Below, piece after piece: positions 8,049 to 16,759 of a stretch of 64,000 nucleotides of DNA. The first letter of the stretch is position 1. Each line of letters starts with the position of its first letter. The notes under the pieces were generated by a model. It saw only the letters and a list, made by a program, of their open reading frames with translations, had not been told where the DNA came from and ran no database searches. Source of the stretch: Streptomyces violascens (GTDB lineage Bacteria; Actinomycetota; Actinomycetes; Streptomycetales; Streptomycetaceae); the NCBI RefSeq assembly GCF_014649955.1, contig NZ_BMUA01000012.1:124001-188000 (forward strand). The letters run 5' to 3'. The position numbers and the translations under genes are program-made.

Positions 8049-8312
8049 ATGGCGCTGACGGCTGTGGAGAGGGTGCGGGCGACGGAAGAGGCGGTGGAGC
8101 AGTTGCGGGAGGAGCTGGCGCGGGCCGGGGTGGTGCTGCCGTCGCTGCGGATCGACCCGTTGACCTGCGCGGGGCACGTGCTGTTCCCGCTGGTGGACCT
8201 GGGGCGCTGCAACCTGGACATGGCGCTGCGGCTGGTGGCCGTGCTGTCCGGGGCGTACGGCCCTGACGGGGCGCGGGTGGGTGAGGGTGCCCCTTCGAGG
8301 CTCAGCAACTGA
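8049..8312 (+). CDS. Small helical protein divergent from the XRE/DUF397 operon
   Basis: An 87-residue protein from ATG 8049, with GGAGGG nine bases upstream. The first half is a charged helix (TAVERVRATEEAVEQLREEL), followed by LPSLRIDPLTCAGHVLFPLV and a hydrophobic helix DMALRLVAVLSGAYG. Similar short proteins sit beside XRE/DUF397 genes in many Streptomyces, from memory. No enzymatic motif is visible. The longer upstream extension of this frame (from 7602) is a shadow of the opposite regulator gene. Confidence 0.6.
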   Translation: MALTAVERVRATEEAVEQLREELARAGVVLPSLRIDPLTCAGHVLFPLVDLGRCNLDMALRLVAVLSGAYGPDGARVGEGAPSRLSN

Positions 8313-8729
8313 TGGCCCGTCACGCCGAGTTCGCCTCCTGGGGCTCCGCCCCAGACCCCGTTCGCGCCTCAAGGGCGCTCGTCCTCAACTCCCCCAAGGC
8401 CTTGAGGGCCAGGGGGACCCCCATGACGGGCTGGGAGTGCCTGCGTGGGCACTCTGCCAAGGACGGCCCCGACAGGGGCCCGGGGCTGTGGCATTGTGCG
8501 GCTCCGCCGCGATGGGGGTCCCCCCCTGTTCGAGCGAAGCCGAGAACTTGGGGGAGCGACCAGCCACGACGTACCCGCAGCCGAACACTCAGCCCCCGCA
8601 CCCCCAGGATTAAGCCCCGCCAGGGCTACGCCCCCGGGGGCCCAGGGGCACGCCCCCGCAGGGGCTAGCCCCCAGGGCCCCAGGTTTACGCAGGATCACG
8701 CCCCCCAGGGGCCCCAGGTATACGCAGGG
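8313..8729. repeat. GC-rich intergenic repeat region
   Basis: About 417 non-coding bases rich in palindromes. They include GGGGCTCCGCCCCAGACCCC followed by the element CGTTCGCGCCTCAAGGGCGC, which recurs in related form near 25888 and 52745. A second part (8620-8735) has repeated CCCCCAGGGGCCCCAGG-like units with GTTTACGCAGGATCACGCC and GTATACGCAGGGTCAGGCC. No gene is supported. Confidence 0.6.
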
Positions 8730-11030
8730 TCAGGCCCCGCCCGAGGCCCTGCGGCGGTGGCGGAGCCACACCAGGCCCGCGCCCGCTGCGAGCAGTGCGA
8801 CCGCCGCGCCGGCCACCGTGGCGATCTGGGTGCCGGTGTTGGCCAGGCCCCCGCTCGCGTGGTGGTCGTTGGACGGCACCCCGGTGGGGCCGGGGTTCGG
8901 GCTGTGTGTGGTCGGCGGAGTCGAGGGCCGGCCGGGGTGGGTCGGTGTGGGGGTCGGGGTCGGGTTCGTGCCGCCTCCCGTGCCGGTGTGGGCGGCGGTG
9001 TTGCCGCCGAGCGCGAGCAGCGCCTTGTTCTCGGCGTCGTCGGTCATCGCCTTGACGGAGATGTCGGTCGTACGCGGCAGATTCTTGTGTTCGGCGGTGA
9101 ACTTGGCCTGGGTGACGTTCTGCTTGGGCGACTTGGAGAAGTCGACGCCGCCCATGACGCAGGTGCCGGGGCGGCCGGCTTTCTCGCAGGGGTAGCTGTA
9201 GTCGCCCTGGGTGAAGGACTTCACGTAGTCCTTGTACGTCTGCTCAGGCGTCCAGGAGGCGTTCTTGCCGCGCAGCGGCCAGTCGGCGACCTTGTTGCTG
9301 TTGATGGTCGCGTGGTAGTCCGTCGGCGACTTGGCGTCCTGCTGGCGGATCCACTCGGCCGCGACCCGCGCGTTGTAGACGGCACGCAGGTCGGCGTACT
9401 TGCCGTCCGTGTTCACCTTCTTCTCGATGTCCGGCACGATCATCGCGTCCATGAGCTCCTGAACGCGCTTGTGCTGGGCCTCGGTGAGGTTGCAACTCCC
9501 GTTGGGGCTGGGGGTCTTGAAGTCCTGCGGGACGGAGTTGACCTTGAGCGGGGCGTCGAGGATGTAGAGCCCGCCGTTCTGCTCGCGGACCTCGGCGGGC
9601 TTGGGGACGATCCAGTTCCGTACGCCGTGGGTGCAGGGGATGTTCTCGGCGGTGAGCTTGTCCCAGAGCTGCTTGCCGACGCCCGTGCGCGGGTCCATGT
9701 CCTTGGCGTAGTCGTGCTTCATCTCCAGGTCGGCCTGGAGCAGGACACGTCCGGCGTCGGTCTTGCCGAACGTCTTGTCCATGATCTTGTCGGGCTGGTC
9801 CGGGTTGAGGTTGACCCAGAACTTCTCGGGCGTCAGGGCGAGCCAGGTGAAGAAGGAGTCCGAGATCAGCTCGGCCTTCTGCTGCCCGCCGTAGCCGAGG
9901 CCGGACGACTCGTCGACCTTGTTCGCGGAGAACGAGTAGTTGAGGCCCTGGCCCTTGACGGGCTTGCCGACGTAGCGGAGTTCCAGAGTGGAGAAGTCGA
10001 CGCCACCGGGGCCGCGCACGCGCATGCCCTCGGGGTCGGCGGCCCGGATGCGGTCCATCTGCCGCTTCATGTCGGCCGGGTTGGGCGGCGACTGCCGGAC
10101 GACGTCGGCGCCGCGGCCGATGCTCTTCGCGGTGTCCTGGGCGGTGTACTTGCCCGGCTGGAACTCGGGCTGCGGCGTGGAGACGTGCTCGTACGTCGTG
10201 ACCCGGCCCTGCCCGCCGAGCTTCTTGAGCCCGTTGGTGAACTTGAGGGTGTCCTCGGACTGCGGCTGCCCGAAGGCGTACCGGAGTTTGTAGTCCTTGT
10301 ACTTCGGGTCCTTCAGGAACGCGCGGTCCTTGGGCGCCTGCTCAGTGTCGTGGTTGCCGCCGGACTTGATCTCGACGACTTCCTTGGTCTTGTGGTTGAC
10401 CGCGTCGAAGCGCCGCTTGTAGGGCTTGCCGGTATCCGGGTCGGTGACGTCGAACGTCTCCTCGCAGATCCAGTCCGGCCCGAGGAGCCCGAGGTCCTTG
10501 ACGACCTTGCCGTGGAAGGTCTCGCCGCGCGGCTGGCGCCCGTACACCTCGATGTAGGCCTCGTACAGCCAGTTGCCGAAGCCGCCGTACTTGGTGTCGG
10601 TGTTGCCGTTGCGCGACAGGTAGTCCTTGTACGTCGCGTAGACCCGGTCGGGGGTGCCCTCCGGGTACTTCTTGTAGGGCAGGGTGAGCTTGTCGAGGAT
10701 CTTGTCCCGCTCGGCGGGGTCGTCGGGCAGGGTGAGGCCGTCCATGGCCTGGCGCTGGTTCGGGAACCCGTAGGAGTCCCAGTCGGTCTCGGGCCGCACC
10801 GCGTCGCCGTTGGCCCACGGCAGCTTGCCCGGGTCCGTGGGCTTGCCCTTGAGCTTGAACATCTGCTCGCAGGGCTGTGCCTTGACGGCTGCGTCGGCCG
10901 TGCCCTGGAGCTGCGGCAGGCCGCTGACGGAGAGGATGCCGACGGTGGCGAGAGCGACCGCGGCGCGCGCCCAGAGGTGGTGCCGGCGCGTGGATATCGA
11001 AGACGTCGGAGGGGACTTCGGACGGGACAT
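8730..11030 (-). CDS. Sortase-anchored surface protein with PD-(D/E)XK nuclease-like segment
   Basis: A 766-residue secreted protein. After a long basic n-region comes a signal segment (AAVALATVGILSVSGLPQLQ, then AADAA-like cleavage region TADAA). The C-terminus has a Thr/Pro-rich wall-spanning stretch, the sorting motif LANTG, a membrane span and RHRRRASGGA. LAxTG is the class E sortase signal typical of Streptomyces. Around residues 207-225 the pattern RRFDAVN...EVVEIKSGG matches the D...ExK core of PD-(D/E)XK nucleases, followed by a helix with QPQS. The rest is unique to me. ATG 11030 is chosen; GTG 11042 and ATG 11099 are alternatives, and none has a strong ribosome site. It may be a wall-bound nuclease or a structural relic of one. 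Confidence 0.7.
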   Translation of the reverse strand: MSRPKSPPTSSISTRRHHLWARAAVALATVGILSVSGLPQLQGTADAAVKAQPCEQMFKLKGKPTDPGKLPWANGDAVRPETDWDSYGFPNQRQAMDGLTLPDDPAERDKILDKLTLPYKKYPEGTPDRVYATYKDYLSRNGNTDTKYGGFGNWLYEAYIEVYGRQPRGETFHGKVVKDLGLLGPDWICEETFDVTDPDTGKPYKRRFDAVNHKTKEVVEIKSGGNHDTEQAPKDRAFLKDPKYKDYKLRYAFGQPQSEDTLKFTNGLKKLGGQGRVTTYEHVSTPQPEFQPGKYTAQDTAKSIGRGADVVRQSPPNPADMKRQMDRIRAADPEGMRVRGPGGVDFSTLELRYVGKPVKGQGLNYSFSANKVDESSGLGYGGQQKAELISDSFFTWLALTPEKFWVNLNPDQPDKIMDKTFGKTDAGRVLLQADLEMKHDYAKDMDPRTGVGKQLWDKLTAENIPCTHGVRNWIVPKPAEVREQNGGLYILDAPLKVNSVPQDFKTPSPNGSCNLTEAQHKRVQELMDAMIVPDIEKKVNTDGKYADLRAVYNARVAAEWIRQQDAKSPTDYHATINSNKVADWPLRGKNASWTPEQTYKDYVKSFTQGDYSYPCEKAGRPGTCVMGGVDFSKSPKQNVTQAKFTAEHKNLPRTTDISVKAMTDDAENKALLALGGNTAAHTGTGGGTNPTPTPTPTHPGRPSTPPTTHSPNPGPTGVPSNDHHASGGLANTGTQIATVAGAAVALLAAGAGLVWLRHRRRASGGA

Positions 11031-11244
11031 CGGATGGTTCACGCGAGCGTGTCTTTCCCCGGGAGCCCAAAGAGGTGGGCGTGAAGCGTGCAGCGACACC
11101 AGGGGCCCCCGTGCTCAATGGCGTCGCGCAGCACCACACGCTAGCCCTCGCGTGCCACAGGAGCCTCACAGTTTTCCGGCCCCCCAAACTCCCAACTCCC
11201 CTTCTCCACAAGCCCCTTACGCCACTCCCGTACCCTCGTTGCCC

Positions 11245-11763
11245 ATGAGCGAGCAGCAGTGGACGGACCATCCCCGGCTGAGGACGTGGCTGTCGGACCA
11301 GGAGGCGGCGTTCGCGGAGTGGGCGAAGTCGCACCCGGGCACCTGGGACTTCTCGGCCGACTCGGTCGACGGCCTGGAGCGCGCGGTGCAGGCGGACTTC
11401 TCGTCGTCCGAGTCGTCCGAGTCGTCCGGATGGGAGGACGTGCGGGCCGCGCAGCACACCCCGAGGGTGACCGCGCCGGCGTGGTACCTGGGCGAGGTGT
11501 GCGTACGGGCGGGCGCGGTGTGGAAGGTGAACCCGGCGGCGCCGATGGACTCGGAAACGTGGGAGGGCCCGTTCGTGGGCGTCCCGGACGACCCGATGGA
11601 GGACCCGGACCACGAGGACCTGTACGAGGACGAGGACTACCGCCCGGCAGCGGTCCCGGTGGCGGAGCTGCGCGGCATGTTCCTGAAATCCCCGCCGTGG
11701 CGGCTGCGGGATGTGGTGGGGGAGTTCGAGGAGTGGGGGCGGCAGAACCCCGAGGGGGATTAA
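11245..11763 (+). CDS. Acidic hypothetical protein
   Basis: A 172-residue very acidic protein from ATG 11245, with features EWAKSHPGTWDFSADSVDGL, a Ser/Glu run and an Asp/Glu-rich stretch near residue 125 (EDPDHEDLYEDEDY). The C-terminus is WRLRDVVGEFEEWGRQNPEG. No recognised family or export signal. The start lacks an obvious ribosome site and the gene is divergent from the sortase-anchored protein, 214 bases away. Codon use is typical of the surrounding genome. Confidence 0.55.
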   Translation: MSEQQWTDHPRLRTWLSDQEAAFAEWAKSHPGTWDFSADSVDGLERAVQADFSSSESSESSGWEDVRAAQHTPRVTAPAWYLGEVCVRAGAVWKVNPAAPMDSETWEGPFVGVPDDPMEDPDHEDLYEDEDYRPAAVPVAELRGMFLKSPPWRLRDVVGEFEEWGRQNPEGD

Positions 11764-11974
11764 CCGCTCTCGTGTGGCGCCGGGTTTGGGTGAAATGGTG
11801 CAGTTAGGGACGCCGCAATGGTTGCGCCGGATCTGTCCTGCGGGTGATGGGGATGCGGGGGCGAGCCCGGGAACTAGGGGGCCGGGGTGCTGGGGGGGGG
11901 CGGGGTGGTGGCGGACCAGAAGGGGTCGTGGATGTCGGGGGGTTCGCCAGTCCCGCCCGAACTAGGCGGGATCG

Positions 11975-12310
11975 TCAGGCGGCAGGGTGGGCAGTGAACG
12001 TGATCCGTTCTGTCTCCGCGTCCATCGCGACGTACAGCGACGCGTTCAGGCCCACCGCCAGGCGGCGCAGCAGGGGGAGGGTCGGGAACGAGGCCGCGCT
12101 TTCGATGCGGGCTATCTTCGCCTGGGAGAGGCCCGCGCGTTCGGCCAGCTCTGCCTGCGACAGGCCCAGTTCGGTGCGGCGGTCCAGGACGGCCTTCGCG
12201 AACGACACGGACAGGCGGAACCTGGCCACCTTCGCGGCGCCCTTGGGGGCGGGGGCGTACCCCTTGGTGGGTGAGGTCTCCCCGGTCGGATTCCCTCGGG
12301 CGTGGTCCAT
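11975..12310 (-). CDS. Small XRE-family transcriptional regulator
   Basis: A 111-residue protein. Residues 40-95 are an XRE helix-turn-helix (DRRTELGLSQAELAERAGLS, AKIARIESAASFPTLPLLRR), followed by a short LNASLYVAMDAE tail like that of HigA/antitoxin-type regulators. The start at 12310 has GAGGGGG seven bases upstream; an earlier ATG at 12340 has none. No partner toxin gene is adjacent: the 211 bases on its 3' side are non-coding and the 5' neighbour is murP, whose stop lies 51 bases away. It could be an orphan antitoxin or a local regulator. Both it and murP are on the minus strand, so murP reads towards it. Confidence 0.75.
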   Translation of the reverse strand: MDHARGNPTGETSPTKGYAPAPKGAAKVARFRLSVSFAKAVLDRRTELGLSQAELAERAGLSQAKIARIESAASFPTLPLLRRLAVGLNASLYVAMDAETERITFTAHPAA

Positions 12311-12361
12311 GACGCGTCCCCCTCTTTGCCTTCGCCGCACGTCAGTTGGTCTGCGCCTACC

Positions 12362-13828
12362 TTATGAGTGGGCCGGTTCCATCGGCTTCGGGGCGGCGGG
12401 CTCCGTCGGGGACGGCGACGCGTTCAGGTCCGTCAACGACTGGCGCGTGAAGCCGAAGTAGTACGTGGCCAGGAAGCCGACCACGTAACCCGTCAGCAGG
12501 CCGCCCGCGTAGATCGCGACCGTCGTGCCCAGGCCGTGGTTGCCCTGGAGCAGGGGGAACAATGCCCAGCCGGACGGGCCGATCGCCGTCGAGCCCACCT
12601 TGTCGCCCAGCATCGAGAACAGGCCCACGAACGCCCCGCCCGCCGCCCCGCCCACACACGCCGTGACGAACGGGCGGCCCAAGGGGAGTGAAACTCCGTA
12701 GATCAGCGGTTCGCCCACGCCCAGCAAGCCTGCTGGGAGGGCTGATTTGATCGTGTTGCGGAGGGATCCATTACGCCTCGCGCGGAGGTATACCGCTACC
12801 GCGCAGCCCACCTGGCCCGCTCCCGCCATCGCCAGGATGGGGAGCAGCACCGTGTAACCCTGCTGCTCGATCAGCGTCGTGTGGATCGGGATCAGGGCCT
12901 GGTGCAGGCCCAGCATCACCAGTGGCAGGAACAGGCCGCCCAGGACCAGGCCCGCGAACGCGCCCGTGTTGTCCAGGAGCCAGTTCGCACCGTGGCCGAT
13001 GCCCGTCGAGACCTCACCCGCCAGGAACATCAGGCCGTAGAGAGTCACCAGGCCCGAGAGCAGGACGGTGAGGGTCGGGGTGATCAGGACGTCCAGCGCC
13101 TCGGGGACCCAGTGCCTGCACCACCTCTCCACGTACACCGCCAGGAGCGCCGCTCCGAGTGCGCCCAGCACGCCGCCCTGGCCCGGTGCCAGCGTCTGGC
13201 CGAAGACCGTGATCTTCGCCACCCCCGCGAACACGATGATCGACGCCACCGCCCCGCCCAGGATCGGCGTACCCCCGAACTCCTTCGCCGTGTTGAAGCC
13301 CACGAACACCGCGATCAGCGCCATGAAGCCCGACGCGATGGCGGCGAGCGCGGGGGTCACGCCCGTCAGCCGGCCCAGGTTCACCAGGAGGCCGTTGAGC
13401 CCCGCGATGATGCCGCAGCCGATCAGTGCCGGGATCAGCGGGACGAAGATGTTCGCGATCCGGCGGAGGAAGAGTTTGAACGGCGTGGCGTTCCGTTGCT
13501 TACGGGCTGCCTTCAGTTCGGCGCCGCGGTGCGCCAACTCGGCTGCGGTGAGCGGGGGTTGGGATGTCTCCTCCGCCATCAGCGCCTCGAACTCCGGGGC
13601 CACCCTCGCCACCGTTCCCGGGCCCAGCACGATCTGGTACGTGTCGTCCTCGACCACGCCAAGGACCGCCGGCAGGGCCTTCAGCGCCTCGTCCTGGACC
13701 AGAGTGCGGTCCTTCAGGCCGAGCCTGAGGCGGGTCATGCAGTGGGCGATCGAGTCGATGTTCCGGGCACCGCCGACGAGCGGGAGGATCGCGGCGGCTG
13801 TGGCGCGGTTCTTGTTCTCTGGTGCCAT
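12362..13828 (-). CDS. murP: PTS EIIBC component for N-acetylmuramic acid (MurP-like)
   Basis: A 488-residue phosphotransferase protein of the glucose/sucrose superfamily. The N-terminal EIIB domain has the phosphorylated cysteine Cys30 in IAHCMTRLRLGL. An EIIC domain of about ten membrane spans follows (from residue 115), with the sugar-site motif GVGEPLIYGVSLPLG. No EIIA domain is present, as in MurP of Escherichia coli, so a separate EIIA (Crr) must supply phosphate. It imports MurNAc as MurNAc-6-phosphate, the substrate of the MurQ etherase encoded 37 bases upstream in the same operon. Specificity for MurNAc is inferred from this context; related EIIBC proteins take beta-glucosides or sucrose. 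Confidence 0.85.
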   Translation of the reverse strand: MAPENKNRATAAAILPLVGGARNIDSIAHCMTRLRLGLKDRTLVQDEALKALPAVLGVVEDDTYQIVLGPGTVARVAPEFEALMAEETSQPPLTAAELAHRGAELKAARKQRNATPFKLFLRRIANIFVPLIPALIGCGIIAGLNGLLVNLGRLTGVTPALAAIASGFMALIAVFVGFNTAKEFGGTPILGGAVASIIVFAGVAKITVFGQTLAPGQGGVLGALGAALLAVYVERWCRHWVPEALDVLITPTLTVLLSGLVTLYGLMFLAGEVSTGIGHGANWLLDNTGAFAGLVLGGLFLPLVMLGLHQALIPIHTTLIEQQGYTVLLPILAMAGAGQVGCAVAVYLRARRNGSLRNTIKSALPAGLLGVGEPLIYGVSLPLGRPFVTACVGGAAGGAFVGLFSMLGDKVGSTAIGPSGWALFPLLQGNHGLGTTVAIYAGGLLTGYVVGFLATYYFGFTRQSLTDLNASPSPTEPAAPKPMEPAHS

Positions 13829-13865
13829 GGTGCTGGTGCCTTGCTGTGCGGAGCTGTGAGCGGGG

Positions 13866-14795
13866 TCAGGGGGCCGCGTGCAGGGCCGTGCGCAGGTGGC
13901 CCCGGCTCTCCGACAGGAGGCGGGCCGCCGTGCCGCCCTCCACGCCGCCGAGGATGACCAGGATCGCGTTCTTCACCTCGCCGTCCGTCGCGGCGAGCGC
14001 GGCCTCGATCTCGGCGTCGTCCGCGCCGGTCGCGAGCGCCACGATGCGGCGCGAGCGGGCGCGGAGCTTCTCGTTGGAGGCCCGTACGTCGACCATCAGG
14101 TTCCCGTAGGTCTTGCCGAGCCGGATCATGGTGATCGTCGAGATCATGTTGAGGACCAGCTTCTGGGCCGTGCCCGACTTCAGGCGGGTCGAGCCGGTCA
14201 GTAGCTCCGGGCCCACCACGACCTCGATGCCGTGCTCGGCCACCGCCGCGAGCGCGCTGCCCGCGTTGCAGGACAGGCCGATCGTGAGGGCGCCCACGCG
14301 CCGGGCGTGCTCGACCGCGCCGATCGCGTACGGGGTGCGGCCCGAGGCCGAGATGCCGACGACGGTGTCGAGGTGGGTCAGGTGAAGGGCGTCCAGGTCC
14401 TCCGCCGCAAGGAGCTTGGAGTCCTCGGCGCCTTCGACCGCCTTGACCATCGCGGACGGGCCGCCCGCGATGAGCCCGACCACCTCGGACGGGTCGGTGT
14501 TGAACGTCGGCGGGCACTCGCTCGCGTCCAGGACGCCGAGCCGCCCGGCCGTGCCGGCGCCCGCGTAGATCAGCCGGCCGCCCTGCGACATCCGTGCGGC
14601 CGTGGCGTCGATCGCCGCCGCGATGTCGGGCAGTTGCTCGGCCACGGCCGCGGGAACCGTGGCGTCCTCGCTGTTCATGATCCGGGCGATCTCGGCGGTC
14701 GGCAGCCGGTCGATCTCCGCGAGATCGGGCCGGAACGCCTCGGTGGTGAGAGTGGCGAGCTCGGCGCGGAGTTCGGCGTAGTCCTGGGTGGTCAT
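13866..14795 (-). CDS. murQ: N-acetylmuramic acid 6-phosphate etherase
   Basis: A 309-residue SIS-domain enzyme that cleaves the lactyl ether of MurNAc-6-phosphate, giving GlcNAc-6-phosphate and D-lactate in the cytoplasm for cell-wall recycling. The family signatures are clear: YAGAGTAGRLGVLDASECPP (with the catalytic-type Glu), TFNTDPSEVVGLIAGG and VGISASGRTPYAIGA, then a conserved GTAQKLVLNMISTITMIRLG segment. Length is normal for MurQ. It lies between murR and murP with gaps of 32 and 37 bases, in a single operon. The product GlcNAc-6-phosphate would feed NagA/NagB and influence amino-sugar signalling in Streptomyces. Confidence 0.95.
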   Translation of the reverse strand: MTTQDYAELRAELATLTTEAFRPDLAEIDRLPTAEIARIMNSEDATVPAAVAEQLPDIAAAIDATAARMSQGGRLIYAGAGTAGRLGVLDASECPPTFNTDPSEVVGLIAGGPSAMVKAVEGAEDSKLLAAEDLDALHLTHLDTVVGISASGRTPYAIGAVEHARRVGALTIGLSCNAGSALAAVAEHGIEVVVGPELLTGSTRLKSGTAQKLVLNMISTITMIRLGKTYGNLMVDVRASNEKLRARSRRIVALATGADDAEIEAALAATDGEVKNAILVILGGVEGGTAARLLSESRGHLRTALHAAP

Positions 14796-14827
14796 GGCGT
14801 GGGCGGCTCTTTCTCTGCGTACGGCGG

Positions 14828-15745
14828 CTAGCGGGTGCGGGGGTTGTGGCGGTGGGCGAGTGCCTCGTACGAGGCGGACAGGGCCGGGGCCGCCGTCTCG
14901 TACGTGCGCTGGGCGATGCCGATGAACAGGCAGTCCACGACGAGGAGTTGACTCGTGCGGGACGACATGGCGGCCGGGCGCAGTTCGCTCTCGCGGGCCG
15001 TGGAGGTGGTCAGCACGTGGTCGGCGTACTGCGAGATCGGGCCGTCCGGCCGGCCGGTGATCGCGATCGTGGTGGCGCCGTGGTCGAAGGCGACCCGCAG
15101 CGGCTCGATGACGTCGCCGGTCGAGCCGGAGTGGGTGATCGCGACCGCCGCGTCGCCGGAGCGCAGCTGCACGGCGTTGGTGACGGCGAGGTGCGGGTCG
15201 GTGTGGGCGTGCGCGATGAGGCCGATGCGCAGGAGCTTCTGCGCGAGGTCCTGGCCGACCAGGGATGAGGCGCCGACGCCGTAGATGTCGATCCGCCGGG
15301 CACCCGCCAACGCGCCCACGGCGGCGCCCAGCTGGACGGTGTCGAGGGCGGCCGCGGTGTCGGCGAGGGTCTGCTGCTCGTCGTAGGCCAGCTTCGCGAC
15401 GACGTCCGCGATCGGGTCGTCGACGGCTATGTCGGCGGTGACGGCCGGGGCCCGCCCCGACTGCTGCTGGGCGGCGAGCCCGGCGAGCGCGAGGCGCAGG
15501 TCGCGGTAGCCGGGGTAGCCGAGCAGGCGGGCGGTGCGCACCACGGTGGCCTCGCTGGTGCCGGTGAGCTCGGCGAGGCCGGTGACCGTGAGGGCCGCGC
15601 AGCCGGCCGGGTCCCCGGCGACGGCTTCGGCGACCCGCTGCATGGAGCGGGTCATGGACGGCGCGAGCGTGCGCACCTTGGCCGCGAGGGCCGCCGGTGC
15701 GGGCGGGGCGCCGCCGTTGAAACTTTCCTTCACGTCATTGGTCAC
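14828..15745 (-). CDS. murR: MurR/RpiR-family transcriptional regulator
   Basis: A 305-residue RpiR-type regulator. An N-terminal helix-turn-helix (LTVTGLAELTGTSEATVVRT, then ARLLGYPGYRDLRLALAG) is followed by a SIS sugar-phosphate-binding domain (RIDIYGVGASSLVGQDLAQK, AVAITHSGSTGDVIEPLRVA). In this context it most likely senses MurNAc-6-phosphate or a related sugar phosphate and controls its own operon with murQ and murP. The start is GTG 15745 with no clear ribosome site, so it may be leaderless or start at GTG 15733. A GAAA/TTTC palindrome touches the start region. Confidence 0.9.
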   Translation of the reverse strand: MTNDVKESFNGGAPPAPAALAAKVRTLAPSMTRSMQRVAEAVAGDPAGCAALTVTGLAELTGTSEATVVRTARLLGYPGYRDLRLALAGLAAQQQSGRAPAVTADIAVDDPIADVVAKLAYDEQQTLADTAAALDTVQLGAAVGALAGARRIDIYGVGASSLVGQDLAQKLLRIGLIAHAHTDPHLAVTNAVQLRSGDAAVAITHSGSTGDVIEPLRVAFDHGATTIAITGRPDGPISQYADHVLTTSTARESELRPAAMSSRTSQLLVVDCLFIGIAQRTYETAAPALSASYEALAHRHNPRTR

Positions 15746-15749
15746 TCTT

Positions 15750-15762
15750 GAAAGATATTTTC
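15750..15762. promoter_or_regulatory. Candidate MurR operator
   Basis: GAAAGATATTTTC, a near-palindrome of GAAA-n5-TTTC form as bound by RpiR-family regulators, lies immediately before the murR start codon. A weaker GAAACTTTC is inside the first codons (15719-15727). Position fits autoregulation, but this is unproven. Confidence 0.45.
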
Positions 15763-15851
15763 GGCTTCTTCTCCGGTCAACCCCCCTTTGGTCCCGTCAC
15801 CGCCCGGCCCCAGGTCCCTCCGCCCGGGCTCCGGGCGCGGCCGGGGTGACA

Positions 15852-16220
15852 ATGGAGGGCATGGACGACGTACAACCTCTGGAGCAAGCCCTGCACGCCG
15901 CCCGCGCCCTGGTCCTGGCGGATCTGGCGGCGCGCGACGTGGCGCACGCGGACGTCGTCTCGCTGGTCGAGGACGCGGTCACCCACCGGCGCTGGTGGGT
16001 CGAGCAGTGGCCCGAGGGCACGGAGTACGTCGCGGGGCTCGTCGCCCAGGACGTACAGGACGCGCTCCTGGAGCGGTACGGGCGCTGGCCGCTGTGCCCG
16101 GTGTGCGACGCGGGCGATCCGCACGCCCTGGACGTGGAGCCGGAGCTCGGGCCCGACCCGCACTGGGTGTGCGGCAAGGCGGGCGTCGTGGTGGCCCCGG
16201 TCGGCGGTCTCGGCGGATGA
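15852..16220 (+). CDS. Hypothetical protein upstream of DUF4031 gene
   Basis: A 122-residue protein, starting at ATG 15852 after GGGGTGAC or at ATG 15861. The first 80 residues are helical (QPLEQALHAARALVLADLAA, THRRWWVEQWPEG), then CPVCDAGDPHALDVEPELG and WVCGKAG form a possible small zinc knuckle with three cysteines and nearby His. Its TGA overlaps the ATG of the DUF4031 gene (ATGA, 16217-16220), so the two are translationally coupled and probably act together. No enzyme motif is visible. Confidence 0.7.
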   Translation: MEGMDDVQPLEQALHAARALVLADLAARDVAHADVVSLVEDAVTHRRWWVEQWPEGTEYVAGLVAQDVQDALLERYGRWPLCPVCDAGDPHALDVEPELGPDPHWVCGKAGVVVAPVGGLGG

Positions 16221-16483
16221 CGCTGTACATCGACCCGCCGACGTGGCCGGGTCACGGCCGTATGTGGTCGCACCTGGTCAGCGACGTCTCGTACGAGGAA
16301 CTGCACGCGTTCGCGGCGTCCATCGGCTGCCCGCCGCGAGCCTTCGAACGTGATCACTACGACGTGCCCGCGCACCGGTACGACGACGCGGTGCGGGCGG
16401 GCGCGGTGGAGATCGGCTCGAAGGAGCTCGTACGCCGCCTCACGGAGGCGGGTCTGCGGCGGCCGAAGGGGCGCCCGGCCTGA
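16217..16483 (+). CDS. DUF4031 domain protein
   Basis: An 88-residue protein that is almost entirely the DUF4031 domain: MTLYIDPPTWPGHGRMWSHL, then VSYEELHAFAASIGCPPRAF and DHYDVPAHRYDDAVRAGAVE, ending RRLTEAGLRRPKG. The family is small and basic at the C-terminus; its role is unknown, though it is widespread in actinobacteria and some proteobacteria. It is translationally coupled to the gene before it. Confidence 0.85.
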   Translation: MTLYIDPPTWPGHGRMWSHLVSDVSYEELHAFAASIGCPPRAFERDHYDVPAHRYDDAVRAGAVEIGSKELVRRLTEAGLRRPKGRPA

Positions 16484-16640
16484 GGCCGGGCGCCGGGTCG
16501 TGGGGCGTCCGGAGGGCGTCCGGGACCCCGCCGGAGGAACACTCTCTGGCGGGATCTTGTCGCCGGTTCGGCTGCGGCCCGTAGCCAGACGACTGCGGAT
16601 CGGCTAACTTCCTTGCCAGTAGTCGTGGTTCCGAAGTCTC

Positions 16641-16736
16641 AACGCCCGCGGTTTACGCCGTGGGCGTTTGCTGTGCAGCAATGTCCGAGGACCAGGGCGA
16701 TCACCTCACCCAGGGGTACTGACAAGCCAGTACCCC
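16641..16736 (+). promoter_or_regulatory. Structured 5' leader of cold-shock gene
   Basis: Two hairpins precede the csp ribosome site. The first (16641-16651 with 16658-16668) is an 11-bp stem ending in a GTTTG run. The second (16713-16721 with 16728-16736) is a perfect 9-bp stem GGGGTACTG/CAGTACCCC with a six-base loop. It ends 14 bases before GGGGAAACAC-ATG. Long structured leaders in csp mRNAs commonly control temperature response. Function here is inferred. Confidence 0.55.
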
Positions 16737-16759
16737 GCGATCCTCGACAGGGGAAACAC

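Noticed and set aside
8445..11084. Long plus-strand open frame of 879 codons
   Set aside because: Antisense shadow of the sortase-anchored protein; Val/Gly/Arg-rich composition without any domain or ribosome site.
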